DNA of 64,000 nucleotides from Gammaproteobacteria bacterium (GCA_024234975.1 JACKNH010000009.1:62001-126000), one strand, 5' to 3'; shown: positions 1 through 9,793, counted from the first letter of the stretch. Notes: generated by a model from the letters alone, not told the origin. Made by a program: numbers and translations.

Positions 1-198
1 CGGATCCACGTAAATTGTCAGACCATTCCAGCCCAACGCCATGGTGGCATGTGAGATCGGGTGGATGGTGACCGGGCCCGCCGAGGTCGGCACCTGATCG
101 CCGGTCAGTTCCGCTGCAGTCACGCTCGATGTCGATGCCAGAAACGACAAACCGGCAGCCAATAACGATGCTCGCAGCGATACCATGGATAGTGTCAT
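1..198 (-). CDS. Exported MBL-fold hydrolase, N-terminal 66 residues only
   Basis: The gene runs off the left edge, so only its first 66 codons are present. The start is the ATG complementing 196-198, preceded by a GGAG-type ribosome site. Residues 1 to about 29 form a Sec signal (hydrophobic stretch with LLAAGLSFLA, then an Ala-rich cleavage region). The mature part ends with GPVTIHPISHATMALGW and then LTIYVDP, the opening strands of UlaG-like metallo-beta-lactamase-fold hydrolases. The zinc-binding HxHxDH motif would lie beyond the window and cannot be checked. The gene is divergent from the amidohydrolase at 384. The fold assignment rests on this short N-terminus; the substrate is unknown. 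Confidence 0.7.
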   Translation of the reverse strand, partial: MTLSMVSLRASLLAAGLSFLASTSSVTAAELTGDQVPTSAGPVTIHPISHATMALGWNGLTIYVDP

Positions 199-383
199 TG
201 GTGGCACTCCTTTAATGAAAGATGGAAAGCAGCATATCCTACCGGCCTCGCGCTGGTACTGAAACCGAGGCGTTTTGATCGGGGCCAATTGCGGGCTGCC
301 TGATTGTGCCCGGGCCACCATGTGACGAGTTCGCGGCAAAGCCACTTGCCGTATATCGCTTTTTTGTTTCCTGGAGGGATCTG

Positions 384-1361
384 ATGAAACGTCGCGCTTT
401 GCTTGCCAACACTCTTGCGGTGTCGACCGCAGGGATGCTCACTCGAATACCTGCCGCCCGCGCCGCCGGCGCGCAGAGAATTTTTGATTGCCATGCCCAC
501 TTCTACACCAATCAACCGGACAAATATCCGTTTGACGCGCACAGCGCACGCTACGGCGCCGAACGCATGATCGCCAAAGCCATGGCCAATCCGATGACTC
601 CGGAAGCGGTGTTCAGCTTCTGGGAGAAGGCCGGGATTGACCGGGGTCTTGGCGTGCAATACAGCAGCACCTATTTCACCGACAACCGCTACCTGCTTGA
701 TATCGCAGCCGAGCATCCCGGCAAAATCATTCCGATCGTGATTCTTGACGCCACGGCAGCGGAAACTCCAGCCACTTTGGCGCGCATGGCCAAGGAAAAC
801 CATATTGCCGGCGTACGATTCATGGGCAGCGCTGACCGCACCACCGGTCAGTTCGCTTACCTGACCGACGCCGCCACGCCGGCCTGGGAAATCTGCAACG
901 AACTTGGACTTTCAATCACGCTGATGCCGTTGGGCGGCGCACCCGGCGCCGCGCTGCCACGTGTAGTGGAGCTGGCGAAGCGCTATCCCAACGTCGCGGT
1001 GATTCTCGACCATATCGGTTTCCCAACCTACTCGCGCAGCCCGCAGACGTTCGGTTATACCCCCGATCACCTGGCGCTGGCTGATATACCCAACATCAAT
1101 TACAAGTACACGACCTTCCTGATCGAAATGCTGTTGTCCGACAGCACGCCGTTGAAGGATTTCTGCGAGTACACCGTGGCGAAGTTCGGTGCTGACCACA
1201 TGATCTGGGGTTCGGATATCGGCAACAGTGAAGTCGACGATGTGGAATTCGTGCATCACGCACTGGATTCAGCGGCGGGGCTTTCCGCCAGTGATCGCAG
1301 CGCCATGTTTTACGACACCGCCGCCCGGCTGTTCATCCCGGGAGGACGCGGCAAGGCTTGA
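384..1361 (+). CDS. Secreted amidohydrolase (Amidohydro_2 family)
   Basis: This 325-residue protein belongs to the metal-dependent amidohydrolase_2 TIM-barrel family, whose members hydrolyse lactones or decarboxylate aromatic acids. The chosen ATG at 384 follows a GGAGGG ribosome site; a longer open frame upstream lacks one. The N-terminus MKRRALLANTLAVSTAGML is export-like with twin arginines, and the mature protein starts near residue 28. The metal-binding pair is DCHAH (H37, H39). A later LDHIGF (H210) and WGSDIG (D278) match the remaining conserved ligands. It stands alone between a divergent MBL gene and a convergent sialidase-like gene. Family assignment is firm. The substrate is unknown; a periplasmic location is inferred from the signal. 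Confidence 0.85.
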   Translation: MKRRALLANTLAVSTAGMLTRIPAARAAGAQRIFDCHAHFYTNQPDKYPFDAHSARYGAERMIAKAMANPMTPEAVFSFWEKAGIDRGLGVQYSSTYFTDNRYLLDIAAEHPGKIIPIVILDATAAETPATLARMAKENHIAGVRFMGSADRTTGQFAYLTDAATPAWEICNELGLSITLMPLGGAPGAALPRVVELAKRYPNVAVILDHIGFPTYSRSPQTFGYTPDHLALADIPNINYKYTTFLIEMLLSDSTPLKDFCEYTVAKFGADHMIWGSDIGNSEVDDVEFVHHALDSAAGLSASDRSAMFYDTAARLFIPGGRGKA

Positions 1362-1378
1362 ACAAGTAGCGCATTACC

Positions 1379-1403
1379 CGGCGGCGCCGTGCTGGCGCCG
1401 CCG
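1379..1403. terminator. Bidirectional terminator-like hairpin
   Basis: A perfect 10-bp stem CGGCGGCGCC/GGCGCCGCCG with a 5-nt loop GTGCT lies between the convergent stops of the amidohydrolase (1361) and the sialidase-like gene (1417). There is no strong T-tract, so it may act as an RNA-end barrier for both genes rather than a classical terminator. Confidence 0.6.
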
Positions 1404-1416
1404 TTCCTGCATGGTC

Positions 1417-2640
1417 TCAAACAGTAAATATGCTGCGCGCGATATGGCGCTGCCCGCCATTGACCTTCACTTCGTCATTCATGCTGTTGAAGTAATAGAT
1501 ACAGCCAATCTTGCCCGGTTCCACTTCCCAGGCATTGGGATAGCCCAGGTCCCAACTGCCGCCGTCGTCGCGGACAATCAGCTCGTTACCCCAGGTCAGG
1601 CCTTCGTCTTCACTGACGACGGCGCGGATTCCGTAATTCTGTAACCGGTAGCCATACACCACCACCAATCTGCCGTCGCTCATGCGTATGAGGCTGCCCG
1701 GCGCACCGAAATCATTCACGCGTGACAGAAAGCCCCAGGTCCGGCCGCCATCATCGCTGTAGTAGATCTCTGTCCACATATCGCCGGTGGGATCGCGTTG
1801 GCAGCGCAGCGAGCACAGGATGCGGCCATTCGGCAGCATGATGGCGCGCGGGTAGAACCAGCGGTGGCCGGCGAATGCCAGGCTGCTGGCGGTGCGCCCG
1901 CTCTTCGCCGCGGCTTTCGGATCGTGTTCCTCGGTGATGAAGCTCATGAAGTGGAATTCGGTGCCACCATCAAGGCTGCCGTACACCAGCGGCCGCCGGT
2001 TGCCGTCCGCGCTGACTTCAAACATGAACAGCAGGCAGCGGCCATCCGGCCGCACAAGGTAGGAATTCAAAGCCGTCAATGAATGCAGCCCGTCGAGTGG
2101 CAGTTCCGATTCCCCCGACCAGCTGCGCCCGCCATCTTTTGAAACGCGCAGCGGAGCGCGGCCGGCAGGTGTGCCGAAGCCGGGGCTGAACGAATACAGC
2201 AGAACGTCACGATCGAGATAATCAATCGGCCCCATCTCGGCGAACGGCCTGGCCGAAGCGCCGCTGGTTGCGATCAAATCAAAATCGGGATGATCGCCGT
2301 TCCAGGTACGACCACGGTCGGTGGATCGCACAGTGACGATCTTGCGCCCGGTGGAATTGCGAAACACGTTGTTGTGGTTGATGGCGTCGGCGCTGGTGTA
2401 GTTCACCGTGACGGCATCGAAGTTCTGAATCAGATCGCCATTGGCTGTTTCCCAGAAGCCACGGGTGTAGGTCCATGCGCAGAATTCGTCCTCGCGCCGG
2501 TAGACCACCGCATGTTCGAGGTTGTCGGCAGGCCTTGGCGCCTGGAAACGGCGGATGATGGCCGGCGTCTGCGCGCTTGCGGCAACGGCACAGGCAGCAG
2601 ATGACAACGCGGATGCAAGCAAGGTACGACGATGGATCAT
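1417..2640 (-). CDS. Secreted sialidase/BNR-repeat protein
   Basis: This 407-residue exported protein has the six-bladed BNR/Asp-box propeller pattern of exo-sialidases. At least four Asp-box motifs are visible: STDRGRTW, SKDGGRSW, SDDGGRTW and SEDEGLTW. The start is the ATG at 2640 (MIHRRTLLASALSS), preceded on its strand by GGGGAA. The N-terminal 20-23 residues look like a signal ending near AVAASAQ. The catalytic Arg triad, Tyr and Glu of true sialidases cannot be confirmed by eye, so the enzyme could be a sialidase, another BNR glycoside hydrolase, or a non-enzymatic propeller. It converges on the amidohydrolase across a shared hairpin. Confidence 0.8.
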   Translation of the reverse strand: MIHRRTLLASALSSAACAVAASAQTPAIIRRFQAPRPADNLEHAVVYRREDEFCAWTYTRGFWETANGDLIQNFDAVTVNYTSADAINHNNVFRNSTGRKIVTVRSTDRGRTWNGDHPDFDLIATSGASARPFAEMGPIDYLDRDVLLYSFSPGFGTPAGRAPLRVSKDGGRSWSGESELPLDGLHSLTALNSYLVRPDGRCLLFMFEVSADGNRRPLVYGSLDGGTEFHFMSFITEEHDPKAAAKSGRTASSLAFAGHRWFYPRAIMLPNGRILCSLRCQRDPTGDMWTEIYYSDDGGRTWGFLSRVNDFGAPGSLIRMSDGRLVVVYGYRLQNYGIRAVVSEDEGLTWGNELIVRDDGGSWDLGYPNAWEVEPGKIGCIYYFNSMNDEVKVNGGQRHIARSIFTV

Positions 2641-3279
2641 GAGCGGATTCCCCGGGGCAGGTGAACGGTGGCACATAGCTTAGCCGCGCCACGTCGGCAC
2701 TGTGTGCGGCGGCAGCCGTTTAATCTGGACTTAATGTGGGCGCGCACCGGTATCGCGTCATCAACACCCATGCGTCGGGCCCACGGCTGCATTCAGTCCA
2801 CGCCAGTGCATCATCCCCGTGACCAGGCGCCTTCCCGGTCAGCTGGCGCACTGACAGATGTGCGGCCGGTTCCGTTGGTAATTCTGTCACTGCAATGCGT
2901 ACCGATGAGCTGACGATCCGCGATCAAGTCCAGAGGATTTTGCAGCGCAGCATGCGCAGGGCATCGCTGATCGTCGCTGCAGCCGGCAGTCGCTGGCCCG
3001 ACCTTGATCCGCAGTAACATTTCATAGCGTTCTTGATGCGCGGCGTCATGTCGCAAGCGGTGTAGAATGCGGTGCGGTTGAGCCAGGCGACAGGTATCGC
3101 AAAGGCCCGCTTTTCGCGCCGATGGCGCTGCCGGACCGGGGCAGCAGGATCCCGGGAACCATGAAATTTTTGCCGGTGACACAGGTCCGAGGTCAACGGC
3201 GATTGCGCAAGGCATCAGGTCTGATCGCCTGGCAAGACGGAATTTATTTTTTGAGCAGGCTGTTATCCAGGGGGTAGTA
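2641..3279. other. 639-nt gap without a supported gene
   Basis: Several open frames exist on both strands, but none has a signal peptide, family motif or convincing ribosome site. The first part presumably holds the promoter of the sialidase-like gene and the last part (AT-richer, about 3239-3270) the promoter of the DUF1592-type gene. I see no tRNA and no strong hairpin. A decayed gene remnant is possible but not shown. Confidence 0.4.
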
Positions 3280-5763
3280 ATGCGAATACGCGGTGCATCG
3301 TCCAACCCAGTGCAACCACCGGTCCAATCCGGTCGGCGCGCACGCAGCGTGCGCCGCAGCACGCTGGCAACCTCCTGCGCACCTTTCATCTGGCTGACCC
3401 TCGCACTCCCTACGGCAAACGCACAAACGTCGGCTTCCTTCGGCAACACGGCGAAATTCGAGGAGCTGGTCCAATCGTATTGCGTTGACTGCCATAACTT
3501 CGAGGACTGGGCCGGCGGCGTCGCCATGGACGCGCTGGACCTGGGCAGGATTGGTCACGATGCCGAAGTCTGGGAATCCGCCGTCAACAAGCTGCGCGGC
3601 CGGCTGATGCCGCCCGCCGGCGAGGCCCAGCCCGACCAGGCGATAGTGGACGAATTCGTCGGCTACCTGGAAACCTCGATCGACGCCGATGCCGCCAACC
3701 GCCCGATTGGCCACGTGCCGATCCAGCGGCTGAACCGCACCGAATTCGCCGAATCGGTCAAAGGTCTGCTGGGCGTGGAAGTCGATCCGGTACAGGTGCT
3801 GCCAACCGAGATCGAAGTCGAAGGTTTCGACAATATCGCCGGCGCGCTGGTGACCTCACCGGCATTCCTCGAACAATACATCTCCGCCGCACGTCTGGTG
3901 GCGCGGCTCGCAGTGGGTGAACCGCAGCCGAAGTTCGCCAGCACTTATTACCCTTCCGACGGTGGTACCCAGCGCTCACCCGCCGCCAACCAGACGACCC
4001 ATCGCGACGGCTTTCCGCTGGGCACACGTGGCGGCATGAGCTTCAAACATGTGTTCCCGGCCGACGGTGAATACCGCTTCAACGTGCTCGATGTCGACGC
4101 CGGTCTGTATCCGCGCGGCGTCGAAACCGCCGCAACGCTGGTGCTTCTGATCGACGGCGTGGAAGTCGCGCGCAAGGAGATCGGCGGCCCGGCGGATCTG
4201 GAACTGGCTGACCGCGATGGCCCGGAAGGCCGTGAAGCCATTGTTGCCAAGCTGGCAGGAATTCCAGCGCAGGTGAAAGCCGGCAGCCACGAAGTGATGG
4301 CCACTTTCATTGAACGCTCGTGGGCCATGAGCAACAACGCCTCGGGCAACGGTCGCGTTTACGGCATGCCACGCATTCAGGATGGCGTCGAAGTGGAAGG
4401 CCCGTTCGACCCACGTGGTTTGTCATTGAGCGACAGCCGCGAAAAGATTTTCATCTGTACGCCGAAGCGTCGCTCGCAGGAGCGCGCCTGTGCCGAACGC
4501 ATCGCCAGACACCTCGCAACCCGCGCCTTCCGTCGCCCGGTTTCCGATGATGATATGAAGTGGCTGATGCCGTTCTTTGAGGGCGGCCGCACCGACGAAG
4601 GCGGATTCGATGCCGGTGTGACCGAACTGGTCACCGCCATTCTCTCCAGCCCGGATTTCCTCTACCGTACGATTCGCACCGCGCCCGACTCCGGGCACGC
4701 GCGTGAACTCAACGGCCTGGAACTCGCCTCGCGCCTGTCGTTCTTCCTCTGGAGCCAGGGTCCCGATGAAGAGTTGATCAAGCTGGCGACCGCAGGCCTG
4801 CTCGCCGACTCCAAGGTACTGGAGCAACAGGTCACCCGCATGATGGCGGACGACCGTGCGCAAGCCCTGGTCGAGAACTTCGCGCTGGCCTGGTTGAACG
4901 TCGACGAACTGCATGAGATACAGCCACAGGACCCGACCTTCAACGATGCAATCCTCCAGGCGTTCGATACTGAAATCCACCTGTTCGTTTCCAGCGTGCT
5001 GCTGGGCGGCGGCAGCGTCAGGGATCTGCTGGATGCCGATTACACCTTCGTCAACGAGGCATTGGCGCAACGCTATGGCATTCCCGGCGTGCGTGGGCCG
5101 CAATTCCGCAAGGTCACGCTGACCGACGACTATCGGCGCGGCCTGCTGGGCAAGGGCGCGGTACTGCTGCGCACGTCCTACGGTGATCGCACTTCCCCGG
5201 TGCTGCGTGGCGCATGGGTACTGGAGCGCCTGATGGGCACGCCACCCGCGCCACCACCGCCGAATGTCGATACCGATATTTCGATTCGTGAAGGCGAGAA
5301 GCCGACCACGGTGCGGGCGCGACTGGAAAAGCATCGCGACAACCCGAACTGTCAGGGCTGCCACGGCGTGATCGATCCGCCCGGCCTGGCGCTGGAGAAT
5401 TTTGATAATACGGGCCGCTGGCGTCTGGTTGATGACCTGGCCAAGGCGCCGATTGATGCCAGGACGACAATGTCTTCAGGTGTGCAGATCGACGGCCCCG
5501 TTCAGTTGCGTGAGTTCATCCTCGGGCACAAGGACCAATTCCCCACCACGGTCACCAAGCGCCTGATGATGTATGCGCTCAACCGTGAAATCGAATATTT
5601 CGATATGCCGCTGGTGCGCCAGATCGTGCGCAAGTCGGCCGGGGAGAACTATTCATTCGCTTCAATCGTCACCGGCATCGTCACCAGCGATGCCTTCCGC
5701 CGCCAGGGACCCGAAGAAGAGAAGGAAGTATCGGTGACCGCCACTGCAGACGCCGGCAAGTAG
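3280..5763 (+). CDS. Exported two-heme DUF1587/1595/1592/1588/1585 protein
   Basis: This 827-residue protein has the domain series best known from Planctomycetes. After a Sec signal (about residues 24-49, ending in ANAQ) comes a cytochrome-like segment with CVDCH (C68-H72). It is followed by DUF1587 (RLNRTEF region), DUF1595, DUF1592 (SFFLWSQGPDEEL region), DUF1588 (LLRTSYGDRTSPVLRG region) and DUF1585 with a second heme site CQGCH (C691-H695). It is therefore likely a periplasmic c-type cytochrome of unknown biochemical role. The ATG follows GGGGG at 7-nt spacing. It sits 19 nt before the DUF1552 gene, the usual partner of this family, and starts the run to 9730. Domain assignment is strong; function is unknown. 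Confidence 0.9.
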   Translation: MRIRGASSNPVQPPVQSGRRARSVRRSTLATSCAPFIWLTLALPTANAQTSASFGNTAKFEELVQSYCVDCHNFEDWAGGVAMDALDLGRIGHDAEVWESAVNKLRGRLMPPAGEAQPDQAIVDEFVGYLETSIDADAANRPIGHVPIQRLNRTEFAESVKGLLGVEVDPVQVLPTEIEVEGFDNIAGALVTSPAFLEQYISAARLVARLAVGEPQPKFASTYYPSDGGTQRSPAANQTTHRDGFPLGTRGGMSFKHVFPADGEYRFNVLDVDAGLYPRGVETAATLVLLIDGVEVARKEIGGPADLELADRDGPEGREAIVAKLAGIPAQVKAGSHEVMATFIERSWAMSNNASGNGRVYGMPRIQDGVEVEGPFDPRGLSLSDSREKIFICTPKRRSQERACAERIARHLATRAFRRPVSDDDMKWLMPFFEGGRTDEGGFDAGVTELVTAILSSPDFLYRTIRTAPDSGHARELNGLELASRLSFFLWSQGPDEELIKLATAGLLADSKVLEQQVTRMMADDRAQALVENFALAWLNVDELHEIQPQDPTFNDAILQAFDTEIHLFVSSVLLGGGSVRDLLDADYTFVNEALAQRYGIPGVRGPQFRKVTLTDDYRRGLLGKGAVLLRTSYGDRTSPVLRGAWVLERLMGTPPAPPPPNVDTDISIREGEKPTTVRARLEKHRDNPNCQGCHGVIDPPGLALENFDNTGRWRLVDDLAKAPIDARTTMSSGVQIDGPVQLREFILGHKDQFPTTVTKRLMMYALNREIEYFDMPLVRQIVRKSAGENYSFASIVTGIVTSDAFRRQGPEEEKEVSVTATADAGK

Positions 5764-5782
5764 CCGCAAGGGAGAATTCGTA

Positions 5783-7132
5783 ATGACCGCATTCCTGACC
5801 AAGAAGCACCTGTCACGGCGCACCTTCCTGCGCAACGGCGCCGTTGCCGTGGGCCTGCCATTGCTTGACGCCATGATCCCGGCCGGCACCGCGCTGGCAC
5901 AGACTGCCGCCGCGCCGAAACTGCGCGCCGGCTTCTTCTACATTCCCCACGGCGCCATCATGAACAACACGCCGTACGGCAAGGAAGTCGATGCCTGGAC
6001 TTCCACCGGATCCGGCGCCGACTTCAAACTCGGTCACATCCTGCAACCGCTGGACGCGTTGAAGAAATACGTGACGACGTTCGAGAACCTGGAAAACACC
6101 GCCGCCGGTGGCTCGGTGCATACGCTGAACCCGGCGACCTGGCTCTCCTGCGTGCGGCCCGATACCGAAGCCAAGTCCGCCAGCATGGCGATCACGTTGG
6201 ACCAGGTCATAGCGCAGAAGCTTGGCCAGGAAACCGCGCTTCCGTCGATGGAAGTCAGTTCCGAAACCACCATTCAGGTAGCGGCCTGCGGTGGCGCGGG
6301 TTGTTATTACGCATCGACACTTTCGTACGCCGGTCCCAGCGCGCCGCTGCCGATGGAGTCCAATCCGCGCAAGGTGTTCATTCAGCTGATGGGCGAAGGC
6401 GACACCGCGGCCGAGCGTGACGCGTTGCTGCAGAAGAATGCCAGCATCCTCGACATGATCGCCGAACGCACCGCCACGCTGCGCAAGGACCTCGGCGCCG
6501 GCGATCGCGCGGCCTTGTCCGACTACCTCGACACGGTCCGCGAAATCGAGCGCCGGGTTGAACTCGCCGGCCAGCGCGATCTCGCCGGTGTTGAAGTACC
6601 GGATGCGCCGGTGGGTGAACTGGAGGACTTCGATGCGCAGGTGAAGTTGATGTTCGACCTCATCGCGCTGGCCTATCAGGCCGACCTCACGCGCGTCGCC
6701 TCCTACGTGATGGTGGCCGAAGGCACCAACCGCACGTACAACCACGTCGGCGTACCGGACAGCTTCCACCCGGTCAGCCATCACTCCAACGATCGTGAAC
6801 GCATCCGCCGCCTGACCATCATCCAGCGCTACCACATGGAGCGCTTTGCCGACTTCGCAACCAAACTGGCCAATACACCCGATGGCGACGGCAGCCTGCT
6901 CGACCACTCATTGTTCCTGTATGGCTCGAACATGGGCAACAGTAATCAGCACAACAATTATCCGTTGCCGGAAGTGCTCATCGGCGGCGCCAACGGCAAC
7001 CATGTCGGCGGCAAGAATATTGAACTGCCGGAACGCACACCGTTGGCCAACGTACACCTGACGATACTCGAGCGACTCGGTATTCCGCAGGAGAGTTTTG
7101 GCAACAGCACCGGCGTCATCGCCGAAGTCTGA
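5783..7132 (+). CDS. Tat-exported DUF1552 protein
   Basis: This 449-residue protein matches the DUF1552 family. It begins with a clear twin-arginine signal, SRRTFLRNGAVAVGLPLLDA, within the first 35 residues. A conserved core carries GFFYIPHG near residue 50 and, near the C-terminus, LYGSNMGNSNQHNNYPLP. The fold resembles the DUF1501/alkaline-phosphatase-like exported proteins, but no catalytic role is established. The ATG follows AAGGGAG. It lies 19 nt after the DUF1592-type gene and 23 nt before an MBL gene, so co-transcription is likely. A second, truncated copy with the same YGSNM and HDNYPLP motifs lies at 63697-64000. Confidence 0.9.
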   Translation: MTAFLTKKHLSRRTFLRNGAVAVGLPLLDAMIPAGTALAQTAAAPKLRAGFFYIPHGAIMNNTPYGKEVDAWTSTGSGADFKLGHILQPLDALKKYVTTFENLENTAAGGSVHTLNPATWLSCVRPDTEAKSASMAITLDQVIAQKLGQETALPSMEVSSETTIQVAACGGAGCYYASTLSYAGPSAPLPMESNPRKVFIQLMGEGDTAAERDALLQKNASILDMIAERTATLRKDLGAGDRAALSDYLDTVREIERRVELAGQRDLAGVEVPDAPVGELEDFDAQVKLMFDLIALAYQADLTRVASYVMVAEGTNRTYNHVGVPDSFHPVSHHSNDRERIRRLTIIQRYHMERFADFATKLANTPDGDGSLLDHSLFLYGSNMGNSNQHNNYPLPEVLIGGANGNHVGGKNIELPERTPLANVHLTILERLGIPQESFGNSTGVIAEV

Positions 7133-7155
7133 TACGGATTGCGCAGCGGGAATAA

Positions 7156-8094
7156 ATGATGAAATCGATGAATCGCAGGCGCATTCTCACCGCGGGCGTC
7201 AGCACGCTGACCACGTGCGCCGGAATGTCCTTGTTAACTGGAATCACCAGGCAGGCTTTTGCGGCCGGCGCGCCGCTGCCGGTCACCGCGCTCGGTGACC
7301 GCATTGCCGTCATCAGCGGAGCACCAGGCAACGTGGTGGCGCTGACCGCCGGAGATGGCGTATTGCTGGTGGACAGTGGCGCGGCCGGCATGAGCGATGC
7401 CATCACCGCCGCGCTGCAAGGCCGCCGCGTGAACACCTTGTTCAACACCCACTATCACACCGACCAGACGGGCGGTAATACGGCGTTCGGCCGCAGTGGC
7501 GCGACGATTCATGCGCATGAGATCACCCGCGCCTGGCTGGCGACCGACTATTACGTTTCCACCGAGGACCGCTGGGAAAGTGCCCTACCCAAAGCGGGCC
7601 AGCCGACCGAAACCTTCCGCCTCAAGGGCGAGTTGAAGGCCGGCGGAGAGACCGTGGAGTACGGTTACCTGCTGGAAGCGCATACCCGTGGCGACAGCTA
7701 CGTGTTCTTCCGCGACGCCAACGTGCTGGTCGCCGGCGATGTTGTGTCACCACAACGCGACCCGGCGCTGGACTGGTATGCCGGCGGCTGGATCGGCGGC
7801 CGCGTCGATGCCATGGACGACCTGCTGGAACTCGCCAACGACCAGACCCGCATCGTGCCCGCCTATGGGCCGGTGATGACCCGCACGCAGTTGCAGGCGG
7901 AACGCGACATGATGCAACACCTGTGGGAACGCACGACGGCATTGACCGATGCCGGCCGCAGCGCGCAGGACATGCTCGATGAAGGCGTGATGAACGAGAT
8001 CGATCGTCGCTTTGACGATCCCTACCGCTTCCTCTACGACGTCGCCAAAGGGCTGTGGGCGCATTACACCAACTTCGGCGGGAACATTGTCTGA
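7156..8094 (+). CDS. Exported MBL-fold metallohydrolase with HxHxDQ motif
   Basis: This 312-residue protein has a Tat-like N-terminus (NRRRILTAGVSTLTTC) and a metallo-beta-lactamase fold. The zinc motif reads THYHTDQTGG, giving H99, H101 and D103, but Gln104 replaces the last His of the usual HxHxDH. Further metal positions are visible as EAHTRGDS (H) and VLVAGD (D). The region resembles the exported MBL proteins found with PQQ enzymes and alkyl-sulfatase-like hydrolases. It lies between the DUF1552 gene and the ankyrin gene with short spacing. The Q104 change could weaken one metal site. The fold is firm; activity is unknown. Confidence 0.85.
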   Translation: MMKSMNRRRILTAGVSTLTTCAGMSLLTGITRQAFAAGAPLPVTALGDRIAVISGAPGNVVALTAGDGVLLVDSGAAGMSDAITAALQGRRVNTLFNTHYHTDQTGGNTAFGRSGATIHAHEITRAWLATDYYVSTEDRWESALPKAGQPTETFRLKGELKAGGETVEYGYLLEAHTRGDSYVFFRDANVLVAGDVVSPQRDPALDWYAGGWIGGRVDAMDDLLELANDQTRIVPAYGPVMTRTQLQAERDMMQHLWERTTALTDAGRSAQDMLDEGVMNEIDRRFDDPYRFLYDVAKGLWAHYTNFGGNIV

Positions 8095-8122
8095 CATGGC
8101 CAGCCACGTGCAGGAGAATCAT

Positions 8123-9730
8123 ATGAAAGCGTGGAAGCGCGCTGCGATTGGAGTGCTGTCGCTGGCGGCGATGGCCATGACCACGACCGCAATGGCGCAG
8201 GAGTCACTGGTTGATCTGGTGCGGGCGGGCAAGCGTGAGGCAGTGCTGGCAGCGATCACCTCGCCCGATCTCGATGTGAATACACCAGCGCCGGATGGCG
8301 CCACCGCATTGCACTGGGCCACCTACCAGGTGGATCACGAACTGGTGCGCGCATTGCTGAAGGCCGGCGCCAAGGCCAACGTCACCAACCGCTTCGGCTC
8401 CACGCCGCTGACCGAAGCAGTGAAGCTTGGCGATGTCGAACTGGTGCGGATGTTGCTCGACGCCGGTGCTGACGCTGATTCCCCCAACCAGGACAATCAA
8501 ACAGCGCTGATGTTGGCGGCCAATCTGGGTGCGCTGGATATCGCGCGCATGTTACTGGACAAGGGCGCCAACGTGAACGCAGTGGAACAGTTCCGCGGCC
8601 AGACTGCATTGATGTGGGCCGCGGCGGAAAACCACCCTGAAATCGTAGCGCTGCTGCTGGCGAATGGCGCTGAGGTAAGCATCCGTGCCAAACACGATGA
8701 CTGGCCCCGGCAGATGACTTCCGAGCCGCGGGCGCAGTTCCGCCCGACCGGTGGGCTGACCCCGCTACTCTATGCAACGCGCTCGGGTTGCTACCGTTGC
8801 GTGGTGGCGATGGTTGAAGCCGGCGCCGACGTCAATCAACCCAACCCCGACGGCGTCACACCACTGCTCAACGCGCTGGACAGCAAGAGCTTCGACATCG
8901 CCATGTACCTGCTGGACAAAGGTGCCAAGCCCGGCGTCTGGGACATGAATGGCCGCACGCCGCTGTATCTGGCCGTCGATATGAATTCGTTCGAGCCGCG
9001 CGGCTTCTTCGGCTTCGGCGGCACGCCCGCCATGCGCCGGAAGATTGATGTCACGGCCATGGAAGTCGTCAACCGCCTGATCAAGATGGGTGTGGACGTC
9101 AATCACCAATTGACCCGCATGCGTCCCAACGGCCCCGGCCGCGGCCGCTTCGCCGATTACATGATGCGCGGCGGCACCAGTGCCCTGATGGTGGCGACGC
9201 TGAGTTACGACACGGTGGCAATCAAAACGCTGCTGGAAAACGGCGCCGAGGTCGATCTGCCGAATGTGTTCCAGATCACACCGCTGATGGCGGCGACCGG
9301 CATGAGCGGTAATGGTCGCGGTCCCGGTGGCCCGATGCCGCCCGACATCCAGGAGAAGGTTATCGAGGTCGTGGACCTGCTGTTGGCGCATGGTGCAAAC
9401 ATCAACGCGCAGGTCACGGACAGTCGCACGCATACCGGCCAGATGGATGCCTATATCCAGGGTGTCGATCTGGAAGGCTGGACCGCGTTGTTCTCCGCAG
9501 CAGAAATCGGCTGGTTCCGCGTCGTGCAACATCTGATCGAGCGTGGTGCCGACCCCGCGATTCGCAATGCCAACGGCCTTACCGCACTGGATGCCGCGAA
9601 GGCTCCGCCGCGCAGCGGCCCGTCCGTCCGCCTGGATGAGGTCGGGCGCGAAGCCACCGTGGCCTACCTGAGCAAGCTGTTGGGCGAACCCGTGCCGGCG
9701 GCAACAACCAAGGCGGCGCAGAACCCTTGA
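8123..9730 (+). CDS. Exported ankyrin-repeat protein
   Basis: This 535-residue protein has a Sec signal (MKAWKRAAIGVLSLAAM... ending AMAQ) and roughly ten to eleven ankyrin repeats, recognisable by repeated TALxxA, LLxxGAxV and TPLxxA patterns. The ATG at 8123 follows AGGAGA. Mid-protein it contains TSEPRAQFRPTGG followed by SGCYRC, a CxxC in an otherwise Cys-poor protein. The protein at 62105-63694 shares this layout, including the EPRAQ(F/Y)RP insertion and the CxxC, so the two are paralogs. The gene ends the run starting at 3280, just before a hairpin. The likely role is as a periplasmic protein-protein scaffold for its neighbours; this is inference. Confidence 0.9.
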   Translation: MKAWKRAAIGVLSLAAMAMTTTAMAQESLVDLVRAGKREAVLAAITSPDLDVNTPAPDGATALHWATYQVDHELVRALLKAGAKANVTNRFGSTPLTEAVKLGDVELVRMLLDAGADADSPNQDNQTALMLAANLGALDIARMLLDKGANVNAVEQFRGQTALMWAAAENHPEIVALLLANGAEVSIRAKHDDWPRQMTSEPRAQFRPTGGLTPLLYATRSGCYRCVVAMVEAGADVNQPNPDGVTPLLNALDSKSFDIAMYLLDKGAKPGVWDMNGRTPLYLAVDMNSFEPRGFFGFGGTPAMRRKIDVTAMEVVNRLIKMGVDVNHQLTRMRPNGPGRGRFADYMMRGGTSALMVATLSYDTVAIKTLLENGAEVDLPNVFQITPLMAATGMSGNGRGPGGPMPPDIQEKVIEVVDLLLAHGANINAQVTDSRTHTGQMDAYIQGVDLEGWTALFSAAEIGWFRVVQHLIERGADPAIRNANGLTALDAAKAPPRSGPSVRLDEVGREATVAYLSKLLGEPVPAATTKAAQNP

Positions 9731-9771
9731 GGATCAGTGTTGCTCGCCACCGCGAGCCCCAGTAATGCCAG

Positions 9772-9793
9772 AGCCCCCGCCGTTGCGGGGGCT
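9772..9793 (+). terminator. Terminator-like hairpin after the ankyrin gene
   Basis: A perfect 9-bp stem AGCCCCCGC/GCGGGGGCT with a CGTT tetraloop begins 41 nt after the ankyrin stop and is followed by a T/C-rich stretch. It separates the 3280-9730 run from the SDR gene. Confidence 0.75.

Noticed and set aside
2677..3279. Small genes on either strand in the gap before 3280
   Set aside because: No ribosome site, signal peptide or family motif, and codon pattern is irregular.
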